A stretch of DNA of 64,000 nucleotides from an uncultured Alphaproteobacteria bacterium (GCA_902826885.1 CADEGL010000009.1:23533-87532); one strand, 5' to 3'; shown: positions 23,316-33,060, numbered from the stretch's first letter. Notes: generated by a model from the letters alone, not told the origin. Made by a program: numbers and translations.

Positions 23316-24113
23316 CTAAACCACTTTCTGTAGGCCCGCGACCCGCTCGACAACGGCGAGCAGCGCCACGGTGACCAGGATGACGAGGGTCGAGACGGCG
23401 GCCAGCGTCGGGTCCGAGCCGTAGTCGACATAGGTGAAGATCTGGATTGGCAAGGTCGCCCGCCCGCCATGGGCCAGGAAGAGGGAGACCGTGATGTTGC
23501 CGAACGAGGTCACGAACGCAAACACCGAGGCCGAGAGGAGACCGGGCAAAAGGATCGGCAGGGTCACCCGGCGCACGACGGTCAAAGGCGGCGCGCGCAG
23601 GTTCATGGCGGCCTGCTCCAGCGCGCGGTCAAACAGGCTGAAGCTCGCGGTCATGGTGCGCACGACATAGGGCATGGTGATCACGATGTGGCCCAGGAAC
23701 AGGGCCGCGAAGGATTGGCTCAAGCCCGCCCAGACCAGGAACTGCAACAGGCCGATGCCCAGCACCACGGCCGGCACGATCATGGGCGAGAGGACGAAGG
23801 CCTGCAGCGCGTTGCGCCCGCGGAAGCGGTAACGCTCGATGGCATAAGCCGCGGGCGTGCCGATGATCAGCGAAGCCACCGTCGCCAAGAGCGCGAGCTG
23901 CGTGCTGAGCGAGAGGCTGTCCATGAACGGCTTGCTATCGAACGCCGCCCAGTACCATTTGAGAGTGAAGCCTTGGGGCGGAAAGCCGAGGAAGTCGACC
24001 GGGTTGATCGAGGCGCAGATCACCACGATCGCGGGCAACGCCAGGAACAGGTAGATGGCCGTCCGCAGGACGATGCCACCCACATCCGTCGCGCGATGGA
24101 GAAAGCGATCCAT
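23316..24113 (-). CDS. ABC importer permease, PotC-like
   Basis: A 265-aa inner-membrane permease of the PotC/YdcV type with six transmembrane segments. It carries the ATPase-coupling EAA-type loop EQAAMNLRAPPLTVVRRVTLP at about residues 165-185. The ATG at 24113 has GGAG 6 bases upstream and is 2 bases downstream of the first permease's stop; the longer open frame overlaps that gene and is not used. With the neighbouring PotB-like permease it would form the heterodimeric channel. Confidence 0.92.
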   Translation of the reverse strand: MDRFLHRATDVGGIVLRTAIYLFLALPAIVVICASINPVDFLGFPPQGFTLKWYWAAFDSKPFMDSLSLSTQLALLATVASLIIGTPAAYAIERYRFRGRNALQAFVLSPMIVPAVVLGIGLLQFLVWAGLSQSFAALFLGHIVITMPYVVRTMTASFSLFDRALEQAAMNLRAPPLTVVRRVTLPILLPGLLSASVFAFVTSFGNITVSLFLAHGGRATLPIQIFTYVDYGSDPTLAAVSTLVILVTVALLAVVERVAGLQKVV

Positions 24114-24115
24114 GG

Positions 24116-25006
24116 TCAACTCCGCGTCTCGGAGAAGCGCGTGCGGGACAAACGGTTCACCCCGGCCACGAACACGAACACGATGGCCAGCAGGATCAGC
24201 GACATGGCACCGCCGAAGGGCCAGTTCAAAGTTACCAATGTCTGCTCGTAGATCATGCTGCCCAGCATCTGGACGCGGGTGCCGCCGATCAGGCGTGGGG
24301 TGATGAAGGCCGAGACGGTCAGGATGAAGACGAGGGTTGAGCCGGCCAGGATGCCCGGCATGGCGAGGGGCAGAACGACGCGCCGCAAGGTGGTCCAGCG
24401 GCCCGCGCGCAGGTTCGCGGCCGCCTGTTCCAAAGCCGGGTCGATCTGGGCGACCACGCTCATGATCGACAGAACCATGAAGGGCAGGAAGGTCTGCGCC
24501 ATCACCAGCATGACGGTGAAGGACGAGAACAGGAGCTGGACCGGCGCGTCGATCAGGCCCAGTCCGAGCAAGAATTTGTTCACCAGCCCGCCGCGCCCGA
24601 GGATGATCAGCCAGCCGAACACGTTGACGACCAGGCTCAAGGTTAAGGGCAGGATCACCATGGGAATACGCCAGCGGCGTCCGCGCGCGCTCATGCGTGC
24701 GAGCGAATAGCCGAGAGGGAAGCCCACCACGACGCAAAAGACAGAGACGATGAGGCCATAGAGAAGCGTCTGGCCTAAGACGCTGAGATAGAACCCATCG
24801 CCCAGGAAACGGACATAGTGGCGCAAGGACCAGCCTGCGCCACCGAAGGACTTATCCGAATCGTAGAGGCTTGTCCGCACCAGGGTGAGGAGCGGCACGA
24901 GCATGAACAGAAGTAGGAAGATGGCCGCCGGCCCGGCCAGCGTGGTAACGCTGCGCCGCGCGGATCGGGTTGTTAGGCCGGTTGGACCTGGTAAGGGCGT
25001 AGCCAT
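24116..25006 (-). CDS. ABC importer permease, PotB-like
   Basis: A 296-aa permease with six transmembrane segments starting at about residue 25 (AAIFLLLFMLVPLLTLVRTS). Its coupling loop is EQAAANLRAGRWTTLRRVVLP. It is the first gene of the importer operon. The ATG at 25006 is used; a TTG at 25021 in frame is possible, and neither has a clear Shine-Dalgarno sequence. Substrate class by family is polyamines, iron or similar small cations; here the ureohydrolase and M24 neighbours hint at an amine or guanidino compound. Confidence 0.9.
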   Translation of the reverse strand: MATPLPGPTGLTTRSARRSVTTLAGPAAIFLLLFMLVPLLTLVRTSLYDSDKSFGGAGWSLRHYVRFLGDGFYLSVLGQTLLYGLIVSVFCVVVGFPLGYSLARMSARGRRWRIPMVILPLTLSLVVNVFGWLIILGRGGLVNKFLLGLGLIDAPVQLLFSSFTVMLVMAQTFLPFMVLSIMSVVAQIDPALEQAAANLRAGRWTTLRRVVLPLAMPGILAGSTLVFILTVSAFITPRLIGGTRVQMLGSMIYEQTLVTLNWPFGGAMSLILLAIVFVFVAGVNRLSRTRFSETRS

Positions 25007-25045
25007 AAGCGGTTTTTTCAATCCGCGTAAGTCAGCGAACCATTG

Positions 25046-25061
25046 TGTCGCTCCCGCGACA
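25046..25061. repeat. Small perfect inverted repeat TGTCGC-TCCC-GCGACA
   Basis: A 6-bp stem with 4-base loop in the 277-base gap between the Crp/Fnr gene end and the importer operon start, 40 bases upstream of the first permease. It could be an operator of the importer operon or a weak terminator of the regulator gene. Nothing else recognisable is in this gap. Confidence 0.3.
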
Positions 25062-25283
25062 TCGTCTTATTGAGCCGTGTTTCGCCGCCGCCGTCCAGTC
25101 GGGCCATGAATCGTCCGTGACGAAACCCTGTTCGCGGCAACCGCTTCTTCGGTGGCAGAAAGCTCCTGAGCCTAGCATCTGGCGGCGAGCATTCAGATCG
25201 GCAGCATTTGCATACGTCCATCACGGACATTCCGTATGCGGCCAGAGCGATTGCGCGCGAGAACGCTTCCGATACGCCGTGCT

Positions 25284-25991
25284 TCAACCTCTCGACTCCT
25301 CGGCAATTCGCGTGAGTCGCGAAAGATTCCGAATGGTGAGACGGCGGCGATGACTGGTCAGAAATCCTGCCCTTTCCCAGCCGGTCAGGACACGGCTTGC
25401 GGTATGGAGCGTCGTGCCGGCCATGTCGGCAACGTCCTTGCGACGCAGCGGAAATGCGATTGTCGTACCGACCGCCGTGTTATGCCCGGAATGCCGGGCA
25501 AGCCTGAGCAAGGTACGTGCGATACGCTGGTCGGCTCTCTGGGTGCCTAGCTCGCGCATCCGTTCCTGCGCGTCCTGTAGGCGCGTTCCGACGATGCGGA
25601 TCGTATTGATGGCGATCTGCGGATGACGCGTTATGAGGTCCAAGAGCGCGGCTTCGCTCCAACTCGCTTCGGTGGTTTCCGTCAGCGCGATCGCGTCGGC
25701 CGGGTAGCGGCGGTTTGTGAAGAGGGGGACCGTACCGAACAGTTCGCCAGGGCCGATGAACCGGAGCACCATATGAGTGCCATCGGTGCCGTACTGCGAA
25801 ATTCGCACGCTTCCCTTGATGACGATATGGGCGCGTATGCCTTTGTCGCCCTGGTTGAATATCGGTGCCCCGGCTGGAATTCGCCTTTCACGTGCCGCGC
25901 TGGCAACGGTCTTCAGGACCGAGAGCGGCAGCCCGGCGAACAGATCCGTTGCCGCAAAGGCTTGCGGTGATATGCGCGAGATGGTCGTCAC
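25284..25991 (-). CDS. Crp/Fnr-family regulator, NnrR-like
   Basis: A 235-aa regulator with an N-terminal cyclic-nucleotide-binding-like beta roll (residues 20-130), a dimerisation helix and a C-terminal helix-turn-helix (PLRRKDVADMAGTTLHTASR followed by VLTGWERAGFL). It contains no cysteine, so it cannot carry an FNR iron-sulfur cluster. The recognition helix reads TLHTASR, with His where FNR and DNR have Glu; this TLHT-SR-L--WE form is typical of NnrR, the nitric-oxide-responsive regulator of alphaproteobacterial denitrification. The start is GTG at 25991 with no visible Shine-Dalgarno. It is divergent from narK and probably controls narKGHJI and itself through the box at 26032. Confidence 0.85.
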   Translation of the reverse strand: MTTISRISPQAFAATDLFAGLPLSVLKTVASAARERRIPAGAPIFNQGDKGIRAHIVIKGSVRISQYGTDGTHMVLRFIGPGELFGTVPLFTNRRYPADAIALTETTEASWSEAALLDLITRHPQIAINTIRIVGTRLQDAQERMRELGTQRADQRIARTLLRLARHSGHNTAVGTTIAFPLRRKDVADMAGTTLHTASRVLTGWERAGFLTSHRRRLTIRNLSRLTRIAEESRG

Positions 25992-26447
25992 CCGGGAACT
26001 TTAGCCTGTTCCGCCGAAACATGGAAAAAAGTTGCTCCAGCGCAAACTTCTAAGCCGTTACTTGCCGCAGGATGCCCGCGGTTTGGCGGTATTCGGTTGC
26101 GGGGAACGCCTCTGATTTTCCAGCATCGTCACGATAAAGGACGCGGCGGCGGATGGTCGGGAGTGGGGATGTTCTGATGGCCCAGAGGTCTGACGACCCA
26201 GAAGCATGTCGAGCTTGGAGAGGCGCGAATCTGCGCCCATCGGACGCCAAGTTGGCGACCGCAAGAACGCCACCGCCGTTCGAAGAGAAGCGTTTAGAGG
26301 AATTCCCTGGATCGCGCGGATTGGCGGGAAGATCGCGCCGCCCGACGGCACCATTGGGCCGGCAGCGAGGCCCGCGATCTGAAGCGCGTCGAAGATGCTT
26401 CGCCTCTTCTCGCGGCCGTGTCGAAAAGCCGAACGTATGAGACGCCC
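25992..26447. other. 456-bp control region between the NnrR-like gene and narK
   Basis: No gene is supported here: the open frames on both strands have no recognisable product. It holds the NnrR/FNR-type box at 26032-26045 and a 13-bp palindrome CGCCAA-G-TTGGCG at 26245-26257. No convincing -10/-35 pair was found for narK. If the box activates narK from a -41.5 position, the leader would be about 370 bases long. Confidence 0.6.
26032..26045. promoter_or_regulatory. NnrR/FNR-type binding site
   Basis: TTGCT-CCAG-CGCAA has the 5-4-5 dyad of Crp/Fnr sites and differs at one position from the TTGCG-N4-CGCAA form known for NnrR. Its centre lies about 47 bases upstream of the regulator's GTG and about 410 bases upstream of narK, so it could serve autoregulation and nar control. 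Confidence 0.6.
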
Positions 26448-27785
26448 ATGCCCAGACGGCCGACCGCATCTCCCCGTTCCGCATCGCGTGATTTAATGGC
26501 GAGATCCGGAAACCTCTCGGTTCTGTTCGTTACCACCTGGGCCTTTACCGTTTGTTTCGCGGTTTGGATGATGTTTGGCGTGACTGGGATTCCCATACGC
26601 GGGCAGCTCGGTCTCGATTCGACGGAGTTCGGTCTCCTCACCGCGACGCCTGTGCTCACGGGCGCAATATTTCGTTTGCCCTTGGGCATCTGGACCGACC
26701 GCTTCGGCGGCCGAATTATCATGGTGCTTCTATTGGCGGGCTGCGCGATCCCGCTTTGGTTGTCATCCTACGCAACCGAGCTCTGGCAGTTTCTCTTGCT
26801 TGGACTGGCGCTTGGATTGGTCGGCGCTTCGTTTTCCGTCGGCACGCCTTACGTCGCCCGATTTTTCTCCAAGGAACGTCGGGGCTTCGCCATGGGCTTT
26901 TTCGGCGCGGGAACCGTCGGTGCGGCGCTGAACATGTTTGTGGCACCGGTTCTCATCGACGCCTATGGCTGGCAGATGGTTCCGAAAGTCTACGCCATTG
27001 CGCTGTTGGTCACTGCCATCGTGTTCTGGCTGTTGTCCAAGCCCGATCCCGGTGTCGGCAAGGGGGGCGCGCCATCCTCGATGTGGCGCCAGCTGTCCGT
27101 GCTTCGAAACCCGCGTGTGTGGAAATATTGCCAATACTACTCGATCGTGTTCGGCGGCTTTACCGCGCTGTCGATTTGGATGCCACAGTACTTCAAGACC
27201 GAGTACGGCTTTTCCATCGCGCAGGCATCGTTGCTCGCCGCCTGTTTTTCGTTGCCGGGCGGCGCCTTTCGCGCCCTCGGCGGCTGGCTTTCGGATCGGT
27301 TCGGTGCCCACAACATCACGTGGTGGGTGTTGTGGACCGCGTGGATTTGCCTGTTCCTGCTCTCCTATCCCAAGACGGAGTTGATCGTCCACACGGTCGA
27401 CGACCCGCTCCGCTTTGGTATCGCTGTGCCGTCGTGGATGTTCACAGGCCTGCTTTTCGTGCTTGGCGTGGCCTTCGCCTGTGGCATGGCCTCGACGTTC
27501 AAGTATGTGGGCGATGACTTCCCCGACAACATGGGGGTGGTCGCCGGTGTCGTCGGCATGGCGGGCGGCCTGGGCGGCTTCCTGCTGCCGATCATGTTCG
27601 GTGTCATCCTGGACCACTTAGGCGTGAACTCCAGTTGCTTCATGCTTCTCTACGGCATCGTCTGGGTTTCGCTGACACTAAACTATCTGACCGAGGTTCG
27701 GCGCGCTCCGGTGATGGGGGAGGCCGTCCTCTCGCCAGAACATGGTGTGGCCATGACCGGGACAAAGAAAGGAACGGCGACATGA
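26448..27785 (+). CDS. narK: NarK-type nitrate/nitrite transporter
   Basis: A 445-aa MFS protein of the nitrate/nitrite porter family with 12 transmembrane segments. Family marks include FAVWMMFGVTGIPIRGQLGL in the first segment, the nitrate signature GFFGAGTVGAALNMFVAP (about residue 155), and a second glycine-rich stretch VVAGVVGMAGGLGGFLLP near residue 365. The start is placed at ATG 26448; an in-frame GTG at 26418 is possible. The stop overlaps the narG ATG by 4 bases. It imports nitrate and/or exports nitrite for the respiratory enzyme encoded downstream. Confidence 0.93.
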   Translation: MPRRPTASPRSASRDLMARSGNLSVLFVTTWAFTVCFAVWMMFGVTGIPIRGQLGLDSTEFGLLTATPVLTGAIFRLPLGIWTDRFGGRIIMVLLLAGCAIPLWLSSYATELWQFLLLGLALGLVGASFSVGTPYVARFFSKERRGFAMGFFGAGTVGAALNMFVAPVLIDAYGWQMVPKVYAIALLVTAIVFWLLSKPDPGVGKGGAPSSMWRQLSVLRNPRVWKYCQYYSIVFGGFTALSIWMPQYFKTEYGFSIAQASLLAACFSLPGGAFRALGGWLSDRFGAHNITWWVLWTAWICLFLLSYPKTELIVHTVDDPLRFGIAVPSWMFTGLLFVLGVAFACGMASTFKYVGDDFPDNMGVVAGVVGMAGGLGGFLLPIMFGVILDHLGVNSSCFMLLYGIVWVSLTLNYLTEVRRAPVMGEAVLSPEHGVAMTGTKKGTAT

Positions 27786-30700
27786 GCCATTTCCTCGAAC
27801 GCTTGACCTATCTGTCGCGTAAGCGGGAAAGCTTCGCCGCCGGCCATGGCGAGTTGCGCGATGAAGACCGCACCTGGGAAGAGGGGTATCGGCAACGCTG
27901 GCAGCACGACAAGATTGTTCGCTCCACGCACGGCGTGAACTGTACCGGCTCCTGTTCCTGGAAGATCTACGTCAAGAGCGGCGTCGTTACCTGGGAAACG
28001 CAGCAAACCGATTATCCCCGGACCCGGCCGGGCATGCCGAACCACGAACCGCGCGGCTGCTCGCGCGGAGCGTCCTATAGCTGGTATCTCTATAGCGCGA
28101 GCCGCATCAAGTACCCGATGGTACGAGGTCGCCTCGCGAAGGCTTGGCGCGAGAAGCGCAAGAGTTTGGCCCCGGTCGAGGCATGGGCCGCGATCACCGG
28201 CGATCCCGCGACCGCGCAATCCTACAAGTCGATGCGCGGGCGCGGCGGGTTTGTCCGCTCCACCTGGGAAGAGGTGGCCGAGATCATCGCTGCCGCCAAT
28301 ATACACACCATCAAGACGTTCGGGCCTGATCGCGTCGTCGGCTTCTCGCCGATCCCCGCGATGTCGATGGTTTCGTACGCATCTGGCTCGCGCTATCTCA
28401 GCCTGATCGGCGGCACGCTGCTCTCCTTCTATGACTGGTACTGCGACCTGCCGCCGTCGAGCCCGCAAACCTGGGGCGAGCAGACCGACGTGCCGGAGTC
28501 GGCCGACTGGTACAATTCCGGGTACATCATCGCCTGGGGCTCGAACGTGCCTCAGACACGCACGCCTGATGCGCACTTCTTCGTGGAAGCGCGCTACAAC
28601 GGCACGAAGGTCGTGGCCGTGACGCCCGATTACGCCGAGGTGGCGAAGCTTTCCGACCTTTGGCTGCATCCCAAGCAAGGCACCGACGCCGCGCTTGCGA
28701 TGGCGATGGGCCACGTGATCCTGAAAGAGTTCTTTCTCGATCGCCAGACGCCGTATTTCCAGGATTACTGCCGCCGCCTGACGGACATGCCGATGCTGGT
28801 GCGGTTACGTCGGGATGGAACCCGATTTGTGCCGGATCGTTATGTGCGGCAAAGCGATTTACCCGATGCGCCGGCATCGGACCGGGCCACGTGGAAGACC
28901 GTGGCTGTCGCGGAAGACACCGGCGACCTCGTCGTGCCGCAAGGCTCGATCGGATATCGCTGGCCGAAGGACGGCGAGCCCGCCGGCCGTTGGAACCTTG
29001 AAGAGAAGGATGGCGAGACGGGTGCGGCGGCGCGCCTTGCGCTCTCTCTTATCGATCGGCGTGACGATGTGCTGTCGGTCGCCTTCCCTTACTTCGGCGG
29101 CAAGCCGCATGAGCATTTTCGCGCGAACGACCAAGGCGGAGACGTTCTGCTGCGAAATGTACCCGCGCGGCGCATCACGCTCGCCGACGGCGATGCGTTT
29201 GTCACGACGGTTTTCGATCTGCTCTGCGCCAACTATGGGTTGGATCGCGGGCTCGGTGGGGATTTCGCGGGAAGCTACAGCGACAACGTTCCCTATACGC
29301 CGGCCTGGCAAGAGGGCATCACGGGGGTCGGGGCCGACAAGGTCATCGCGGTTGCCCGTGGGTTCGCCGAGAATGCCGAGAAGACCAAGGGCCGCTCGAT
29401 GGTGATCATCGGCGCCGGCATGAACCATTGGTATCACCAGGATATGGGGTACCGCTCCATCATCAACATGCTGATGATGTGTGGCACCGTCGGCGTCCAG
29501 GGCGGTGGCTGGGCGCATTACGTGGGGCAGGAGAAGCTCCGGCCGCAAACGGGCTGGACCATGCTTGCCTTCGCGCTCGATTGGATGCGGCCGCCGCGAC
29601 AGATGAACGGCACGTCATTTTTTTATGCGCATAGCGACCAGTGGCGCTACGAAAAGATCGATGTCGCGGAACTCCTGTCGCCCTTGGCTGATCCCGCGCC
29701 ATATCGCGGTAGCATGATCGATCTCAACGTGCGTGCCGAGCGCATGGGGTGGTTACCTTCGGCGCCGCAATTGTCGCTCAATCCGTTGACGCTCGCCGCC
29801 GAGGCGGATCGCGCGGGCAAGGCCGTGAAGGAGCATGTGGTCGCCGGGTTGAAATCCGGTGCGATTTCCATGGCCAGCGAGGACCCGGATAACCCGGTGA
29901 ACTTCCCGCGCAACCTTTTCATTTGGCGTTCGAACTTGTTCGGTTCATCCGGCAAGGGGCACGAATATTTCCTCAAGCACTTTCTCGGCACCCGCCATGG
30001 CCTTCAAGGCAAGGATCTTGGAGAGATGGATGGCGCGAAACCGCGAGAGGTTACCTGGCGCGACCCCGCGCCCGAAGGCAAGCTCGATCTCGTAACGACG
30101 CTCGACTTCCGCATGTCGACCAGTTGCCTCTATTCCGATGTCGTGTTGCCGACCGCCACCTGGTACGAGAAAAACGACCTCAACACGTCGGACATGCACC
30201 CGTTCATCCATCCGCTCTCGGCGGCGGTGGACCCGGTCTGGGAGGCGCGCAGCGATTGGGAAATTTACAAGACGATCGCCAAGCGCTTCTCGGAGCTCTC
30301 GGTCGGCCATCTCGGCGTCGAGCGAGATGTGGTGTTGACTCCGATCCAGCACGATACGCCGGGCGAACTCGCGCAGCCGCTTGATGTGAAAGATTGGAAG
30401 AAGGGCGAATGCGACCTCATACCTGGGGTGACCGCGCCGCAGATAACGGTCGTCGAGCGTGATTACCCGAACACGTATCGGCGCTTCACAGCACTCGGTC
30501 CGCTCGCGGACAAATTGGGTAACGGCGGGAAGGGAATCGTTTGGAATACCGAGAAGGAGGTAAAGGGCCTAGGCGACCTCAATTATCGGGTAAACGACGG
30601 TGGAGAATCCCACGGGCGGCCGCGCATCGAAACCGACATTGATGCGGCCGAAGTCATCCTTTACTTGGCGCCGGAGACCAATGGTGAGGTCGCGGTCAAA

Positions 30701-31540
30701 GCCTGGGAAGCGCTGGGCAAGGTGACCGGACGAGACCACGCCCACCTAGCCAAGCCGCGGGAAGATGAAAAGATTCGTTTCCGCGACATTCAGGCTCAGC
30801 CGCGCAAGATCATCTCCTCTCCGACCTGGTCCGGCATCGAAAGCGAGCACGTCAGCTATACGGCGGGTTACACCAACGTTCAGGAGCTTATTCCCTGGCG
30901 CACGCTTTCCGGACGCCAGCAATTTTACCAGGACCATCGCTGGCTTCGCGATTTCGGCGAATGCTTTGCCGTCTACCGGCCTCCGATCGACACGCGCGGG
31001 ATTGAAGGCATGCTCGGCGCTCGAAGCAATGGCGAGCGAGAAATCGTGCTCAATTTCATTACTCCGCATCAGAAATGGGGCATCCATTCGACCTATACCG
31101 ACAATCTTCTGATGCTGACGCTGTCACGCGGTGGCCCGATCGTCTGGCTGTCGGAAACGGATGCGAAGAAAGTTGGAATCTCCGACAACGATTGGATCGA
31201 ACTGTTCAACTTGAATGGCGCTATCGCGGCGCGCGCGGTTGTCAGCCAGCGCGTCCAAGACGGCATGTGCATGATGTATCACGCACAGGAGAAGATCGTG
31301 AACGTGCCGGGATCACAGATCACCGGCCAGCGCGGCGGTATTCATAACTCCGTCACACGCACGGTGCTCAAGCCGACGCACATGGTCGGGGGCTACGCTC
31401 AGCTTTCTTATGGTTTCAATTACTACGGCACTGTCGGTTCCAACCGTGACGAGTTCGTGGTCGTGCGCAAGCTTAATAAGGTCGACTGGCTTGACCGCCC
31501 CGATCCCTCCGACCGCGCCGTCGAGGAGATTGCGTCATGA
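27782..31540 (+). CDS. narG: Respiratory nitrate reductase alpha subunit
   Basis: A 1252-aa molybdo-bis(MGD) enzyme reducing nitrate to nitrite on the cytoplasmic side. The FS0 cluster ligands are H50, C54, C58 and C93 (STHGVNCTGSCSW and RGCSRG). The Mo-ligand region YCDLPPSSPQTWGEQTDVPE contains the aspartate that binds molybdenum. The length is that of NarG (about 1250). The first residues (SHFLERLTYLSRKRESFAAG) match the NarG N-terminus, so the ATG at 27782 is used although the frame is open further upstream. It overlaps narK and narH by 4 bases each. Confidence 0.98.
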   Translation: MSHFLERLTYLSRKRESFAAGHGELRDEDRTWEEGYRQRWQHDKIVRSTHGVNCTGSCSWKIYVKSGVVTWETQQTDYPRTRPGMPNHEPRGCSRGASYSWYLYSASRIKYPMVRGRLAKAWREKRKSLAPVEAWAAITGDPATAQSYKSMRGRGGFVRSTWEEVAEIIAAANIHTIKTFGPDRVVGFSPIPAMSMVSYASGSRYLSLIGGTLLSFYDWYCDLPPSSPQTWGEQTDVPESADWYNSGYIIAWGSNVPQTRTPDAHFFVEARYNGTKVVAVTPDYAEVAKLSDLWLHPKQGTDAALAMAMGHVILKEFFLDRQTPYFQDYCRRLTDMPMLVRLRRDGTRFVPDRYVRQSDLPDAPASDRATWKTVAVAEDTGDLVVPQGSIGYRWPKDGEPAGRWNLEEKDGETGAAARLALSLIDRRDDVLSVAFPYFGGKPHEHFRANDQGGDVLLRNVPARRITLADGDAFVTTVFDLLCANYGLDRGLGGDFAGSYSDNVPYTPAWQEGITGVGADKVIAVARGFAENAEKTKGRSMVIIGAGMNHWYHQDMGYRSIINMLMMCGTVGVQGGGWAHYVGQEKLRPQTGWTMLAFALDWMRPPRQMNGTSFFYAHSDQWRYEKIDVAELLSPLADPAPYRGSMIDLNVRAERMGWLPSAPQLSLNPLTLAAEADRAGKAVKEHVVAGLKSGAISMASEDPDNPVNFPRNLFIWRSNLFGSSGKGHEYFLKHFLGTRHGLQGKDLGEMDGAKPREVTWRDPAPEGKLDLVTTLDFRMSTSCLYSDVVLPTATWYEKNDLNTSDMHPFIHPLSAAVDPVWEARSDWEIYKTIAKRFSELSVGHLGVERDVVLTPIQHDTPGELAQPLDVKDWKKGECDLIPGVTAPQITVVERDYPNTYRRFTALGPLADKLGNGGKGIVWNTEKEVKGLGDLNYRVNDGGESHGRPRIETDIDAAEVILYLAPETNGEVAVKAWEALGKVTGRDHAHLAKPREDEKIRFRDIQAQPRKIISSPTWSGIESEHVSYTAGYTNVQELIPWRTLSGRQQFYQDHRWLRDFGECFAVYRPPIDTRGIEGMLGARSNGEREIVLNFITPHQKWGIHSTYTDNLLMLTLSRGGPIVWLSETDAKKVGISDNDWIELFNLNGAIAARAVVSQRVQDGMCMMYHAQEKIVNVPGSQITGQRGGIHNSVTRTVLKPTHMVGGYAQLSYGFNYYGTVGSNRDEFVVVRKLNKVDWLDRPDPSDRAVEEIAS

Positions 31541-33060
31541 AGATCAGAGCTCAGGTCGCAATGGTGCTCAACCTCGACAAGTGCATCGGCTGTCACACGT
31601 GCTCGGTCACCTGCAAGAATGTTTGGACGTCGCGCCAAGGCATGGAATACGCCTGGTTCAACAACGTCGAGACCAAGCCCGGAGTCGGCTATCCCAAGGA
31701 CTGGGAAAATCAGCGCCGATGGCGCGGCGGCTGGGAGCGCAAGAAGAATGGCAAGATAACGCCGAAACAGGGCGGGCGCTTGGCGATTCTCGCCAAGATC
31801 TTCGCCAATCCGCACTTGCCCGAGATAGACGACTACTACGAGCCCTTCACTTTCGACTACGAGCACTTGCAGAAGGCACCGGAGTTGCAGACCTCTCCGG
31901 TCGCCCGTCCGCTCTCGCTCGTTACGGGCCGAACGATGGAAAAGATCGAATGGGGGCCGAACTGGGAGGAAATCCTCGGCGGCGAGTTCGACAAGCGCTC
32001 ACAGGATTACAATTTCGAAGCCGTGCAGAAGGACATCTACGGGCAGTTCGAGAATACCTTCATGATGTACCTGCCAAGGTTGTGCGAACACTGCCTCAAC
32101 CCGAGCTGCGTTGCTTCTTGCCCGTCCGGCTCGATCTACAAGCGCGAGGAGGACGGTATCGTCCTCATCGATCAGGACAAGTGTCGCGGCTGGCGCATGT
32201 GCGTCTCTGGCTGCCCCTATAAGAAGATTTATTATAATTGGACTACCGGAAAGGCGGAAAAATGCATTTTCTGCTATCCGCGCATCGAGGCCGGCCAGCC
32301 GACCGTGTGCTCCGAGACCTGCGTCGGCCGTATCCGGTATCTCGGCGTGCTGCTTTATGATGCTGATGGCATTGCGCAAGCGGCGGCGACCGAAAGCGAA
32401 CAGGACCTTTACGAAGAGCAGCTCAAGCTCTTCCTCGATCCGAACGATCCGGAGATTGCGGCCAGGGCGAGCGCTGACGGCGTGCCGGATGCTTGGATCG
32501 AGGCGGCGAGACGGTCGCCGGCGTATAAGATGGCGGTCGACTGGAAGATCGCCTTTCCGCTGCATCCCGAATACCGGACCTTGCCGATGGTCTGGTACGT
32601 GCCGCCGCTCTCGCCGATTCAATCGCACGCCAATGCCGGCGCCATCGAGGCGGTAGGCGATATTCCCGACGTGCGCTCGTTGCGCATTCCCGTGCGCTAT
32701 CTCGCGAACCTCCTGACGGCTGGCGCCGAAGCGCCGATTGTGTCGGCGCTCGAGCGCATGTTGGCGATGCGCGTTTACTTTCGACAGCGCCAGTTGGGAG
32801 AGGGCGGCGGCGATGCGGTGCTGGCGCAGGTCGGTCTCAGCGTGTCGCAAGTCGAGGAAATGCACCGGTATCTTTCCATCGCCAACTATGAGGACCGATT
32901 CGTCATCCCGACCAGCCACCGCGAACAGGCGGAGGATGCATACGGTCTGAGGGGCTCCTGCGGTTTCAGTTTCGGTAACGGCTGTGATTCCGGGGCTCCG
33001 CATTCGACGCTGTTTGGCGGTCAGATGGGCCGGCGGAAGCTCACGCCTGTACGACCTTAA
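31537..33060 (+). CDS. narH: Respiratory nitrate reductase beta subunit
   Basis: A 507-aa iron-sulfur subunit passing electrons from NarI to NarG. Four cysteine groups are visible: KCIGCHTCSVTCKNVW (C16, C19, C22, C26), CEHCLNPSCVASCPSGSIYK, CRGWRMCVSGCPYKK with the Trp that marks the [3Fe-4S] cluster, and CIFCYPRIEAGQPTVCSETC. The order and spacing are as in E. coli NarH. The ATG at 31537 overlaps the narG stop. Confidence 0.98.
   Translation: MKIRAQVAMVLNLDKCIGCHTCSVTCKNVWTSRQGMEYAWFNNVETKPGVGYPKDWENQRRWRGGWERKKNGKITPKQGGRLAILAKIFANPHLPEIDDYYEPFTFDYEHLQKAPELQTSPVARPLSLVTGRTMEKIEWGPNWEEILGGEFDKRSQDYNFEAVQKDIYGQFENTFMMYLPRLCEHCLNPSCVASCPSGSIYKREEDGIVLIDQDKCRGWRMCVSGCPYKKIYYNWTTGKAEKCIFCYPRIEAGQPTVCSETCVGRIRYLGVLLYDADGIAQAAATESEQDLYEEQLKLFLDPNDPEIAARASADGVPDAWIEAARRSPAYKMAVDWKIAFPLHPEYRTLPMVWYVPPLSPIQSHANAGAIEAVGDIPDVRSLRIPVRYLANLLTAGAEAPIVSALERMLAMRVYFRQRQLGEGGGDAVLAQVGLSVSQVEEMHRYLSIANYEDRFVIPTSHREQAEDAYGLRGSCGFSFGNGCDSGAPHSTLFGGQMGRRKLTPVRP

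Noticed and set aside
26050..26484. Minus-strand frame (144 codons) and plus-strand frame (26153-26440) in the narK control region
   Set aside because: Neither has a ribosome site, recognisable domain or normal composition. The region contains regulatory dyads instead.
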